NCBI GenBank assembly: GCA_025350365.1
Contig: JANXXY010000335.1
Span: 1-14,253, forward strand
Source of the DNA: Bacteroidales bacterium
GTDB lineage: Bacteria; Bacteroidota; Bacteroidia; Bacteroidales; JAAUTT01
Length of the DNA: 14,253 bases
Reading direction: 5' to 3'
The position numbers and the translations under genes were made by a program. The notes beneath the pieces were generated by a model. It was not told the DNA's origin, ran no database searches, and saw only the letters and a list, made by a program, of their open reading frames with translations. Shown here piece after piece: positions 1-6,570 of this stretch. Every line of letters starts with the position of its first letter. Position 1 is the stretch's first letter.

Positions 1-30
1 GCCGCCAATCAATAAATGGAATTTTTATTT

Positions 31-92
31 GATGCTTCGCTACACATTTTTCAGTCCCATTGGGACGGCATTATGGTAGCATCCATTGGGAC
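31..92. repeat. Dispersed-type palindromic repeat
   Basis: Nested inverted repeats lie in non-coding DNA. The core is a perfect palindrome GTCCCA-T-TGGGAC at 54-66. It is flanked by GATGCT (31-36) against AGCATC (78-83), and by GCTAC (39-43) against GTAGC (76-80). The half-site CCATTGGGAC recurs at 57-66 and 83-92. From memory, short palindromes of this style (a GTCCC-n-GGGAC core followed by GGTAGCA) are scattered between genes in Bacteroidota genomes. I see no coding potential here. Whether it is multicopy in this genome cannot be seen from one window. Confidence 0.6.
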
Positions 93-123
93 AACCTCTT
101 AAATGAATTTGTAAATTATCCTG

Positions 124-150
124 GTCGGGTAGGTGATAGCCTAACCCGAC
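124..150. repeat. Intergenic hairpin
   Basis: GTCGGGT-AGG at 124-133 pairs with CCTAACCCGAC at 140-150, with one bulged base and a six-base loop. No T-run follows, so it is a poor rho-independent terminator. It could be a second small repeat, or a processed 3' end of a gene left of the window. It lies upstream of the etf promoter. Confidence 0.45.
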
Positions 151-201
151 ATAGTCCGAACGTACTGAAAGAGTTTAAATTTGCTTTTTATTTTTCAAAA
201 G

Positions 202-239
202 TTGGTGTATTGGATTTTATTATATATTTGCCAATCCAA
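202..239 (+). promoter_or_regulatory. Promoter of the etfB-etfA-acd operon with overlapping inverted repeat
   Basis: TATATTTG at 223-230 matches the Bacteroidota -7 consensus TAnnTTTG exactly. A TTG at 202-204 lies 18 bases upstream, in the -33 position. Transcription should begin near 237, giving a leader of about 20 bases before etfB. The -7 box is enclosed by a perfect inverted repeat, TTGGATT (210-216) and AATCCAA (233-239), which could be an operator. The promoter assignment is by consensus only. Confidence 0.6.
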
Positions 240-257
240 ATTTAAAAAGTGACTTGA

Positions 258-1133
258 ATGAATGGACTAAGAATAATCGTTTTAGCTAAACAAGTTCCCG
301 ATACACGAAATGTGGGAAAGGATGCCATGAAGGCCGATGGTACTGTAAACCGCGCTGCATTGGCGGCAATTTACAATCCCGAGGATCTTAACGCGTTGGA
401 ACAGGCTTTACGTTTAAAAGACAAATACCCCGGCACTACTATTACCATATTGACTATGGGACCAGGCAGAGCAGCCGAAATTATCCGCGAAAGCATTTAC
501 CGTGGAGCTGATAATGGATTTCTGTTAACAGACAGAGCATTTGCCGGATCCGATACTCTGGCTACTTCTTATGCCTTATCGTGCGCGATTAAAACCATTG
601 GAGCATTCGACCTTGTTATTTGTGGTCGTCAGGCTATTGATGGTGATACAGCCCAGGTGGGTCCTCAAGTTGCTGAGAAATTAAAAATTCCACAGATCAC
701 TTATGCCGAAGATGTTATATCAGTAACTAAGGGTAAGCTAAAAGTAAAACGTCGGTTGGACCGTGGTGTTGAGATTGTTGAAGGCCCCCTGCCACTTGTA
801 ATCACCGTAAACGGAACAGCTCCTGATTGTCGTCCACGCAATGCCAAACGCGTAATGAAATATAAACATGCCACTTCTATATCTGAACGTCAGAATTCTT
901 CCGAAGATTATATTACTTTATATAACGACCGTCCATACCTCAACATACCTGAATTAAGCCTTAAGGATACCAAAGCTATTGAGACAGAGGTTGGATTAAT
1001 GGGATCGCCAACAAAAGTTAAAAAAATAGAAAATGTCGTATTTCAAGTAAAAGAATCAAAAGTTCTTTCGGCATCCGATGAAGATATTGAAAATATGATG
1101 GTAGAGCTTATTACTAACCATACGTTGGGATAA
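258..1133 (+). CDS. etfB: Electron transfer flavoprotein subunit beta (bifurcating-type loop)
   Basis: This is the beta subunit of the heterodimeric cytoplasmic ETF, which exchanges electrons with acyl-CoA dehydrogenases. The 291-residue protein opens with the family's conserved strand (IIVLAKQVPDT, residues 6-16). It has NPEDLNALEQAL at 40-51, GSDTLATSYAL at 97-107, and the nucleotide-binding loop CGRQAIDGDTAQVGP at 122-136. Respiratory (mitochondrial-type) EtfB has a D-D-x-C-N-Q-T-G-like sequence at that loop. The D-G-D-T-A-Q-V-G form is the one found in butyryl-CoA-dehydrogenase-linked, electron-bifurcating ETFs that hold a second FAD and use NADH. Length is normal. The ATG at 258 puts the conserved strand at the usual distance; there is no real SD. 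It is the first gene of an operon with etfA and an acyl-CoA dehydrogenase. The identity is firm; the bifurcating assignment is inference. Confidence 0.95.
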   Translation: MNGLRIIVLAKQVPDTRNVGKDAMKADGTVNRAALAAIYNPEDLNALEQALRLKDKYPGTTITILTMGPGRAAEIIRESIYRGADNGFLLTDRAFAGSDTLATSYALSCAIKTIGAFDLVICGRQAIDGDTAQVGPQVAEKLKIPQITYAEDVISVTKGKLKVKRRLDRGVEIVEGPLPLVITVNGTAPDCRPRNAKRVMKYKHATSISERQNSSEDYITLYNDRPYLNIPELSLKDTKAIETEVGLMGSPTKVKKIENVVFQVKESKVLSASDEDIENMMVELITNHTLG

Positions 1134-1134
1134 T

Positions 1135-1233
1135 ATGTCGGTTGTAATGACTGCATACGTTGTGGAAGATATTAAAATCTTACAGGATAGCTCTCCAATA
1201 GTGATCACTTCTACAACCTGTTTTTATCCATAA
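1135..1233 (+). CDS. Candidate 32-residue small ORF between etfB and etfA
   Basis: An ATG one base after the etfB stop opens a 32-codon frame that ends at TAA 1231-1233, 20 bases before etfA. The peptide begins MSVVMTAYVVEDIKILQ and ends in a Cys-Phe-Tyr-Pro tail. It has no recognisable motif and no SD. An open frame of this length can occur by chance in AT-rich DNA. The positive points are its fit to the gap and the fact that ETF beta and alpha genes usually lie only a few bases apart. The same DNA holds a perfect 10-base palindrome AGTGATCACT (1200-1209) and GGTTGTA (1140-1146) against TACAACC (1212-1218), so it may be a structured spacer. The function is unknown. Confidence 0.25.
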   Translation: MSVVMTAYVVEDIKILQDSSPIVITSTTCFYP

Positions 1234-1253
1234 AAAAAGAATACTAAATACTT

Positions 1254-2273
1254 ATGAACAACATATTTGTATATTGCGAAGTTGAAAATGGCGTTGTTGC
1301 CGATGTTAGCCTCGAATTGCTTACCAAAGGCCGGAAGCTTGCTGATCAGCTTAAATGTCAGCTTGAAGCTTTGGTTATAGGGTCTAACCTCAATGGAATC
1401 GAAAGTCAGATTTTTCCATATGGAGTAAATCGTATAAATGTTGCAGATGATGAACGTCTGTTTCCATACACCACTCATCCTCATACAGCTATCACTGTAA
1501 AACTTTTTCAGGAAGAAAAACCTCAGGTTGCCCTAATGGGCGCTACCAGTATAGGTCGTGATCTTGGTCCGCGCGTTTCTTCGGCTCTTCACAGCGGTTT
1601 AACAGCCGACTGCACCAGCCTTGAAATAGGTGGGCACGAAGATAAAAAAGAAGGGAAAGTATACGAGAACCTCCTGTATCAAATTCGTCCGGCATTTGGA
1701 GGAAATATCGTTGCTACCATCATCAACCCCGATTGTCGTCCGCAGATGGCCACTGTTCGTGAAGGGGTTATGAAAAAAGAAATTTTATCCGCCACCTTTA
1801 AGGGGGAATTACGGAATTTGGACGTGAAAAAGTATACTCAGGATACCGATTTCATGATTAAAGTGATTGAACGTCACATGGAAGCTTCCAAAGTGAACAT
1901 TAAAAATTCTTCCATTATTGTAGCTGGCGGCTATGGAGTTGGTTCGCGCGAAAATTTCAATAAGCTTTACGAACTGGCTGAGGTTTTGGGCGCCGAAGTT
2001 GGTGCATCCCGCGCTGCAATTGATGCAGGTTATGCCGACCACAACCGCCAAATTGGACAAACCGGAGTAACCGTTCGCCCTAAATTATATATTGCCTGTG
2101 GCATTTCGGGTCAGATTCAGCACACTGCCGGTATGCAGGAATCGGCTATGGTCATCTCAATTAATACCGATCCCAACGCTCCAATCAACAAAATAGCAGA
2201 CTACGTTATTACCGGAGATATTTCGGAAATCGTTCCGCGGATGATCAAATATTATAAGAAAAATTCAAAGTAA
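1254..2273 (+). CDS. etfA: Electron transfer flavoprotein subunit alpha
   Basis: This is the alpha subunit of ETF, which binds the electron-shuttling FAD in its C-terminal domain. The 339-residue protein has domain I with GATSIGRDLGPRVSSAL (96-112) and the ATVREGVM strand (166-173). The FAD domain starts near 219. It includes VGASRAAIDAGY (249-260, an FAD-contacting arginine), GQTGVTVRP (268-276) and the alpha-ETF signature LYIACGISGQIQH (278-290), followed by INTDPNAPI (303-311). Valine replaces the more usual lysine in the QTG-K-T-V motif at residue 272. The gene is second in the etfB-etfA-acd operon. It follows etfB by 120 bases, which is longer than usual for these paired genes. Upstream of the start there is an A-rich stretch rather than an SD. 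Confidence 0.95.
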   Translation: MNNIFVYCEVENGVVADVSLELLTKGRKLADQLKCQLEALVIGSNLNGIESQIFPYGVNRINVADDERLFPYTTHPHTAITVKLFQEEKPQVALMGATSIGRDLGPRVSSALHSGLTADCTSLEIGGHEDKKEGKVYENLLYQIRPAFGGNIVATIINPDCRPQMATVREGVMKKEILSATFKGELRNLDVKKYTQDTDFMIKVIERHMEASKVNIKNSSIIVAGGYGVGSRENFNKLYELAEVLGAEVGASRAAIDAGYADHNRQIGQTGVTVRPKLYIACGISGQIQHTAGMQESAMVISINTDPNAPINKIADYVITGDISEIVPRMIKYYKKNSK

Positions 2274-2293
2274 ACCCCAAAAATTGTAAGGAG

Positions 2294-4000
2294 ATGGCTA
2301 ATTTTTATACTGATAATAAAGACCTTAGATTTCACCTCGCTCATCCTTTGATGAAGAAAATTGTAGCATTAAAGGAAGATGGATTTGGGGAGAAAGACAA
2401 ATTCGATTATGCTCCGGTTGATTTCGAAGACGCAATGGACAGCTATGATAAAGTGCTCGAAATTGTGGGTGACATCAGTGGAAATATCATTGGACCCAAT
2501 GCCGAATCAGTTGATCATGACGGCCCCACTGTGGTTGAGGGTAGGGTGAAATATGCCCGTGGAACCGAGGAAAATCTTGATGCACTCAAGCAAGCCGGAT
2601 TGATGGGTATTACATTACCTCGCATGTACGAAGGACTTAATTTTCCGATTATACCTTACGTTATGGCTGCCGACATTGTGTCGAGAGCCGATGCCGGTTT
2701 CGTAAACATATGGGGTTTACAGGATTGCGCTGAAACCATTCATGAGTTTGCAGATGACGACCAGAAAAAAAGATTTTTAATCCGGGTATCACAAGGCGAT
2801 ACCATGGCTATGGATTTGACAGAACCTGATGCAGGATCCGATCTTCAGGCGGTGCAGTTAAAAGCAACTTTTAACGAAAAAGATTCAAAATGGTATCTGA
2901 ATGGTGTTAAACGATTCATTACCAATGGTGATGGTCATATTGCCCTAGTTCTTGCCCGTTCAGAAGAAGGAACAACCGATGGCCGTGGATTGTCGATGTT
3001 TATTTACGATCGCAATAACCCCGGATTAACAGTACGGCGTATCGAAAACAAGCTGGGTATTAAGGGATCGCCTACCTGCGAACTGGTATTTAAAAACGCA
3101 CCTGCTGAACTTTGCGGTACACGTCGCATGGGACTTATTAAATATGTGATGTCCTTGATGAACGGCGCCCGGTTAGGAATTGCAGCACAATCAGTTGGTA
3201 TTTCCGAAGCTGCTTACCGCGAATCGTTAAGCTATGCTAAAGAGCGTAAACAGTTTGGCAAAGCAATTATCGAGTTTCCGGCAGTTTATGAAATGCTTGC
3301 TGTGATGAAAGCAAAACTTGATGCTTCACGAAGCTTATTATATGAAACAGCCCGTTTTGTCGACATTTATAAATCATTGACTCATATTTCTGCCAAAAGA
3401 AAACTTACTGACGAAGAAAAAGATGATCTGAAAACATATAATAAAATAGCTGACATTTTTACCCCGATATCCAAAGGGTTATCCAGCGAATTTTGTAACC
3501 AGCTAGCGTATGATGCTATTCAAATTCACGGTGGATCGGGCTTTATGAAGGATTATCCGGTTGAACGTCTTTATCGTGATGCACGCATCACCTCTATTTA
3601 CGAAGGAACTACTCAGTTGCAAGTGGTTGCTGCTATACGCGGTGTTACAACCGGGGCTTACCTGAAACAAATACGCGAATATGAAATGCAATCGATAAAG
3701 CCTGAATTGTTCGGTTTCCGCCGCACACTCATCGGCATGACAGAAGAATATGAAAAGGCTGTAAATGTTGTTGTTGATACAAAAGATATGGAATATCTCG
3801 ATTTCCATGCCCGTCGGCTTGTTGAAATGGCCGGGAATATCATTATGAACTACCTGCTTTTAATTGATACCAATCGCGATGAATCATTCAGAAAATCCAC
3901 GGAAGTATTCACTAAATGGTCTCGGGCGGTGAATAAATCACATTTCGAATACATCGCCAATTTTACTTTGGACGATTTGGGTAGTTTTAAACAGCAATAA
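2294..4000 (+). CDS. Acyl-CoA dehydrogenase, long form with C-terminal extension
   Basis: This is an FAD-dependent enzyme that oxidises acyl-CoA to 2-enoyl-CoA and passes electrons to the ETF encoded just upstream. Signature 1, LTEPDAGSDLQA, is at 175-186 and signature 2, QIHGGSGFMKDYPVERLYRD, at 410-429. The expected catalytic base is Glu437 in the IYEGTTQLQ motif. At 568 residues it is about 180 longer than classic short/medium-chain enzymes. The excess lies in an N-terminal helical region (about 1-60), an insertion around 363-385, and a helical C-terminal domain after about 452. This matches the roughly 570-600-residue acyl-CoA dehydrogenase subfamily. AAGGAG at 2288-2293 touches the ATG with no spacer, too close for a normal SD. 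The N-terminal MANFYTDNKDLRFHL nevertheless looks like the family start. Chain-length specificity cannot be read from the sequence. Confidence 0.93.
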   Translation: MANFYTDNKDLRFHLAHPLMKKIVALKEDGFGEKDKFDYAPVDFEDAMDSYDKVLEIVGDISGNIIGPNAESVDHDGPTVVEGRVKYARGTEENLDALKQAGLMGITLPRMYEGLNFPIIPYVMAADIVSRADAGFVNIWGLQDCAETIHEFADDDQKKRFLIRVSQGDTMAMDLTEPDAGSDLQAVQLKATFNEKDSKWYLNGVKRFITNGDGHIALVLARSEEGTTDGRGLSMFIYDRNNPGLTVRRIENKLGIKGSPTCELVFKNAPAELCGTRRMGLIKYVMSLMNGARLGIAAQSVGISEAAYRESLSYAKERKQFGKAIIEFPAVYEMLAVMKAKLDASRSLLYETARFVDIYKSLTHISAKRKLTDEEKDDLKTYNKIADIFTPISKGLSSEFCNQLAYDAIQIHGGSGFMKDYPVERLYRDARITSIYEGTTQLQVVAAIRGVTTGAYLKQIREYEMQSIKPELFGFRRTLIGMTEEYEKAVNVVVDTKDMEYLDFHARRLVEMAGNIIMNYLLLIDTNRDESFRKSTEVFTKWSRAVNKSHFEYIANFTLDDLGSFKQQ

Positions 4001-4019
4001 CAAAAAGTTTATTCTATTT

Positions 4020-4051
4020 AAGCCTTTATAATCAGGGCTTCTTTTAGTTTT
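4020..4051 (+). terminator. Rho-independent terminator of the etf-acd operon
   Basis: AAGCC (4020-4024) and GGCTT (4036-4040) form a short stem with an 11-base loop, followed by the T-rich tail CTTTTAGTTTT. It starts 19 bases after the acyl-CoA dehydrogenase stop. The stem is short but placement and tail fit. Confidence 0.6.
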
Positions 4052-4071
4052 ATAATAAAAATATGGTAGAC

Positions 4072-4133
4072 TGATAAATATCATCTAACATTTTATCTAA
4101 CTTTCCGTATACTTGAAAAAGTTTCAAAGGAGG
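4072..4133 (+). promoter_or_regulatory. Upstream regulatory region and strong SD of the first paralog gene
   Basis: TATACTTG at 4108-4115 matches the TAnnTTTG -7 element with one mismatch; no clear -33 TTG is present. Upstream lie a palindrome TGATA-AA-TATCA (4072-4083) and a direct repeat ATCTAAC at 4083-4089 and 4095-4101, 12 bases apart, where a regulator could bind. AAAGGAGG at 4126-4133, seven bases from the ATG, is a near-perfect SD, which is rare in this phylum. Confidence 0.45.
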
Positions 4134-4140
4134 ATTAGAT

Positions 4141-4593
4141 ATGAAAAATACAATTATAAGTACAATCGCCATGTTGAAGGAGAAAGTAAAAAGCAATTTG
4201 ACGGAAATCCAAAATAATCAAAAGGAAATCCGGAGCTTGCTCAAACAACCTGCATCTCCTGAAAGATCTTTGGAATTGGAAGGAAAATATGGACTGAATA
4301 AGGTGTTACTTGCAGAAAACAACGATTTTATTAATGTGCAATTAACATTGAGTAATTTTTTGGATAAGTATAATAATTCAGAGGTACTTGAAAGTGAACT
4401 TGTTACTGTCCCATTGCAGTATCGAAATGAAAATGAATGTTTCGAATTAACTGTAAATGGAAGACTTATTTTTAATCAAAGCCATCCTTTCTATAATGAT
4501 GACAATTTTTATCGTAAATTGTTAAATTATTATCAGAAAGTTGAAGATTATGAGGCTTGTAGCATACTTGTGAAGACTAAATGTCAAAAATAG
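4141..4593 (+). CDS. Hypothetical protein, first of two tandem paralogs
   Basis: I do not recognise this 150-residue protein. It is cytosolic in appearance, with no signal peptide or membrane segment. Residues 1-80 look helical with coiled-coil character. They contain the block LLAENNDFIN at 56-65, repeated exactly and at the same position in the next gene. The C-terminal half carries FELTV (101-105), HPFYNDDNFY (115-124) and QKVEDYEACSILVK (132-145), all with close counterparts in the paralog. By-eye alignment of the first 80 residues is gapless with about 34 identities. The start is fixed by an AAAGGAGG SD seven bases upstream. The gene lies behind the acyl-CoA dehydrogenase terminator and has its own terminator, so it is probably monocistronic. 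Its DNA looks more AT-rich than the etf genes. No function can be assigned. Confidence 0.8.
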   Translation: MKNTIISTIAMLKEKVKSNLTEIQNNQKEIRSLLKQPASPERSLELEGKYGLNKVLLAENNDFINVQLTLSNFLDKYNNSEVLESELVTVPLQYRNENECFELTVNGRLIFNQSHPFYNDDNFYRKLLNYYQKVEDYEACSILVKTKCQK

Positions 4594-4628
4594 GGTTAAT
4601 TGGTTAATTGGGTTTATGGTTAATTGGT
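4594..4628. repeat. Short GGTTAATTGG repeat tract
   Basis: The ten-base word GGTTAATTGG occurs at 4594-4603, 4602-4611 and 4619-4628, the first two overlapping by two bases (an eight-base period GTTAATTG). It fills the space between the stop codon of the first paralog and its terminator stem. This looks like slippage-prone simple-sequence DNA. Confidence 0.6.
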
Positions 4629-4629
4629 G

Positions 4630-4660
4630 CGGAGGGCGATTTATTGCCCTCCGTTTTTTT
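4630..4660 (+). terminator. Strong rho-independent terminator
   Basis: CGGAGGGC (4630-4637) pairs perfectly with GCCCTCCG (4646-4653) around an eight-base loop, directly followed by seven T residues (4654-4660). It ends transcription of the first paralog and separates it from the second. Confidence 0.9.
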
Positions 4661-4679
4661 ATTAACAAGTATCACTTCA

Positions 4680-4696
4680 GTTATAGAAGCTATAAC
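4680..4696. promoter_or_regulatory. Inverted repeat, possible operator
   Basis: GTTATAG (4680-4686) and CTATAAC (4690-4696) form a perfect seven-base inverted repeat around AAG. It lies about 80 bases upstream of the putative -33 element of the second paralog gene and could be a protein-binding site or a small hairpin. No function is demonstrated. Confidence 0.3.
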
Positions 4697-4776
4697 AATT
4701 GACTTACCTGTGATCCTTCATTTGCCGGTGTTAATAACTTATTTTTGTTTTTTACCAATCTCTGGGTAAAATTGTA

Positions 4777-4847
4777 TTGATTTTAAAACATGATAATTTA
4801 CTTTGCGTTTTTGAATTCCTGAAACTGACATTAAAACTTAAGGAGGT
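4777..4847 (+). promoter_or_regulatory. Promoter and strong SD of the second paralog gene
   Basis: TTACTTTG at 4798-4805 matches the TAnnTTTG -7 element with one mismatch, and TTG at 4777-4779 sits 18 bases upstream at the -33 position. TAAGGAGGT at 4839-4847, about five bases before the ATG at 4852, is a strong SD and decides the start. An in-frame ATG at 4777 would lie at the promoter itself. Confidence 0.5.
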
Positions 4848-4851
4848 TAAA

Positions 4852-5313
4852 ATGAAAGAACAACTGCAATTGGTAATTGAAATGATGCGAAAACATGTGA
4901 TTAAAAATCTTGAATCGATTAAAGGCAATGAAACCCAAATAAAGGAAATTTTGAAAATGCCGCAATCGCAGGAAAGAGCAGCTTCGCTAAATGAATGTTA
5001 TAAGATCAGTAAAAATTTACTGGCTGAGAACAATGACTTTATTAACATGCAGGTTTCTATGATGAATTTTATTAATAAATATAAAAACATTATTGAAGGC
5101 GAAACCCCAGTGAAAGTGACTACACATTCCTCTGTCATGCAAAATAATAATCTTTCACGTGATGATTATTTTCGGTTGACTATTGAAAAAGATATTTCTT
5201 TTGATAATAATCATCCATATTTCAGAGATAAGGATTTTTATAACGATGTGTTTTTCTATTTTCAGCAAGTTGAAAACTATGAAATGTGTTCTGAATTAGT
5301 AAAATATAAGTAA
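4852..5313 (+). CDS. Hypothetical protein, second of two tandem paralogs
   Basis: This 153-residue protein is of unrecognised family and clearly homologous to the product of the gene just upstream. Residues 1-80 align without gaps, including the identical block LLAENNDFIN (56-65), then MNFINKYKN (71-79). The C-terminal parts share FRLTI (107-111), HPYFRDKDFY (121-130) and QQVENYEMCSELVK (138-151). The N-terminal half appears helical; there is no signal peptide or transmembrane segment. The frame is open back to an ATG at 4777, but the SD AAGGAGG, the match to the paralog's N-terminus (MK...) and the promoter position all choose 4852. The gene ends 19 bases from the convergent PLP-enzyme gene. 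The duplication with separate control regions suggests the two copies are used under different conditions, but this is inference. Confidence 0.8.
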   Translation: MKEQLQLVIEMMRKHVIKNLESIKGNETQIKEILKMPQSQERAASLNECYKISKNLLAENNDFINMQVSMMNFINKYKNIIEGETPVKVTTHSSVMQNNNLSRDDYFRLTIEKDISFDNNHPYFRDKDFYNDVFFYFQQVENYEMCSELVKYK

Positions 5314-5332
5314 TAAAACTGGGCTGTGATTT

Positions 5333-6496
5333 CTAAATACAGTCAAACGCCTGATTCATATCTTCTATTAGATCATCAATATGTTCGATTCCAACGGAAA
5401 CTCTGATAAGGGATTCTGAAATTCCCGCAAGTATCTGTTCTTCTTTTGTTAACGAAGCGTGAGTCATCAATGCCGGATGTTCAATCAGCGATTCAACACC
5501 ACCTAAACTTTCCGCCAAAATAAACAATTCCAGACTTCCAAGGAATTTTTTAGCTGCATCAAGGCCACCTCTTATCTCAAACGAAATCATACCTCCAAAT
5601 CCTCTGGCTTGTTTTTTGGCCAATTCATATTGAGGATGATCCGTTAATCCGGGATAGAATACTTTTTGTACTTTGCAATGTTTTTGCAGGTATTCAGCCA
5701 GTTTTCTTGCATTGCGTTCATGAGCCTCCATTCGAATGGGCAGTGTTTTCAATCCCCTTAGTACAAGATACGAGTCAAAGGGCGATAATACTCCGCCTGT
5801 GGAGTTTTGAACATGTCTGATCTGGTCGGAAAGGACTTTATCATTGATCATTACTGCACCGTTGAGAACATCGCTATGACCACCAAAATATTTTGTTCCG
5901 CTATGTACAACTATATCAGCGCCTAAATCGAGTGGATTTTGAAGGTATGGGGTAAGAAATGTATTGTCTACAACAACCAGAATACCATGTTTGTGGACAA
6001 TTTTAGAAATAGCGCTTATATCAGCCAATTTCATAAGCGGATTGGTGGGTGACTCCAGCCAAATTATTTTTGTGTTCGGGCGAATGCTTTTTTCAAGAAT
6101 GTCCTCTTTTGTTACATCCACATAATTCGCACTTATACCGAAATTGTTAAATACGCTATTAATCAATCGCTTTGTGCCTCCATAAAGATCATCATACCCG
6201 ATAATGTGGTCACCATTTTTTAGTATACTCAGTAATACAGCTGTTTCGGCGGCTTGTCCTGAGGCAAACGCAAAGGCATGGTTTGCATGTTCAAGAGCTG
6301 CTAATTGTTGTTCGAGTGCATGACGGGTAGGGTTTTGTGAGCGTATATATTCGTAGGGACCCGGCTGATCAATTTGTTTCCAATAATTGGTGCTCGACAG
6401 ATGTATGGGGGTAACTACATCCTGGCTGTAAAGTGATTTTTGATTTACGGTATCGCCAAATCTAACGGCTATTGTTTCATTACGGTAATTCTTCAT
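5333..6496 (-). CDS. Cystathionine gamma-lyase / gamma-synthase family PLP enzyme
   Basis: This cytoplasmic transsulfuration enzyme of the Cys/Met-metabolism PLP family (fold type I) is 387 residues from the chosen start. Landmarks: YEYIRSQNPT at 48-57 (tyrosine and arginine that bind PLP phosphate across the dimer), ASGQAA at 78-83, VVDNTF at 175-180 (Asp177 contacts the pyridine nitrogen), and the signature DIVVHSGTKYFGGHS at 194-208 with Lys202 as Schiff-base lysine. ESLGGVESLIEHPALMTHAS at 329-348 resembles the lyase ending (a glutamate at the position of human CGL Glu339) more than E. coli MetB. Lyase is therefore slightly favoured over synthase, but motifs alone do not settle it. The frame is open upstream to a TTG at 6595, but those 33 codons are basic, unlike the family, and run into a repeat. 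ATG 6496 gives the usual N-terminus. It is a single gene, convergent with the paralog pair. Confidence 0.88.
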   Translation of the reverse strand: MKNYRNETIAVRFGDTVNQKSLYSQDVVTPIHLSSTNYWKQIDQPGPYEYIRSQNPTRHALEQQLAALEHANHAFAFASGQAAETAVLLSILKNGDHIIGYDDLYGGTKRLINSVFNNFGISANYVDVTKEDILEKSIRPNTKIIWLESPTNPLMKLADISAISKIVHKHGILVVVDNTFLTPYLQNPLDLGADIVVHSGTKYFGGHSDVLNGAVMINDKVLSDQIRHVQNSTGGVLSPFDSYLVLRGLKTLPIRMEAHERNARKLAEYLQKHCKVQKVFYPGLTDHPQYELAKKQARGFGGMISFEIRGGLDAAKKFLGSLELFILAESLGGVESLIEHPALMTHASLTKEEQILAGISESLIRVSVGIEHIDDLIEDMNQAFDCI

Positions 6497-6570
6497 CTTA
6501 AAAAGGTTTTTAAATATTAAAGACAGTCTGTAAAGTAGTTTTTGCAGTATAAATTTATATTTTTTTCGAA

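Noticed and set aside
60..245. 61-codon open frame at the left edge
   Set aside because: It starts inside the palindromic repeat and runs through the hairpin and the etf promoter. The peptide resembles no protein.
1131..1253. Frameshifted remainder of etfB or etfA in the gap
   Set aside because: Both subunits are complete with normal ends, and the gap peptide resembles neither.
4594..4628. CRISPR-like repeat
   Set aside because: The repeats are ten bases, overlapping, and without regular spacers.
4777..4851. 25-codon N-terminal extension of the second paralog
   Set aside because: The strong SD and alignment with the first paralog put the start at 4852, and the extension begins at the promoter.
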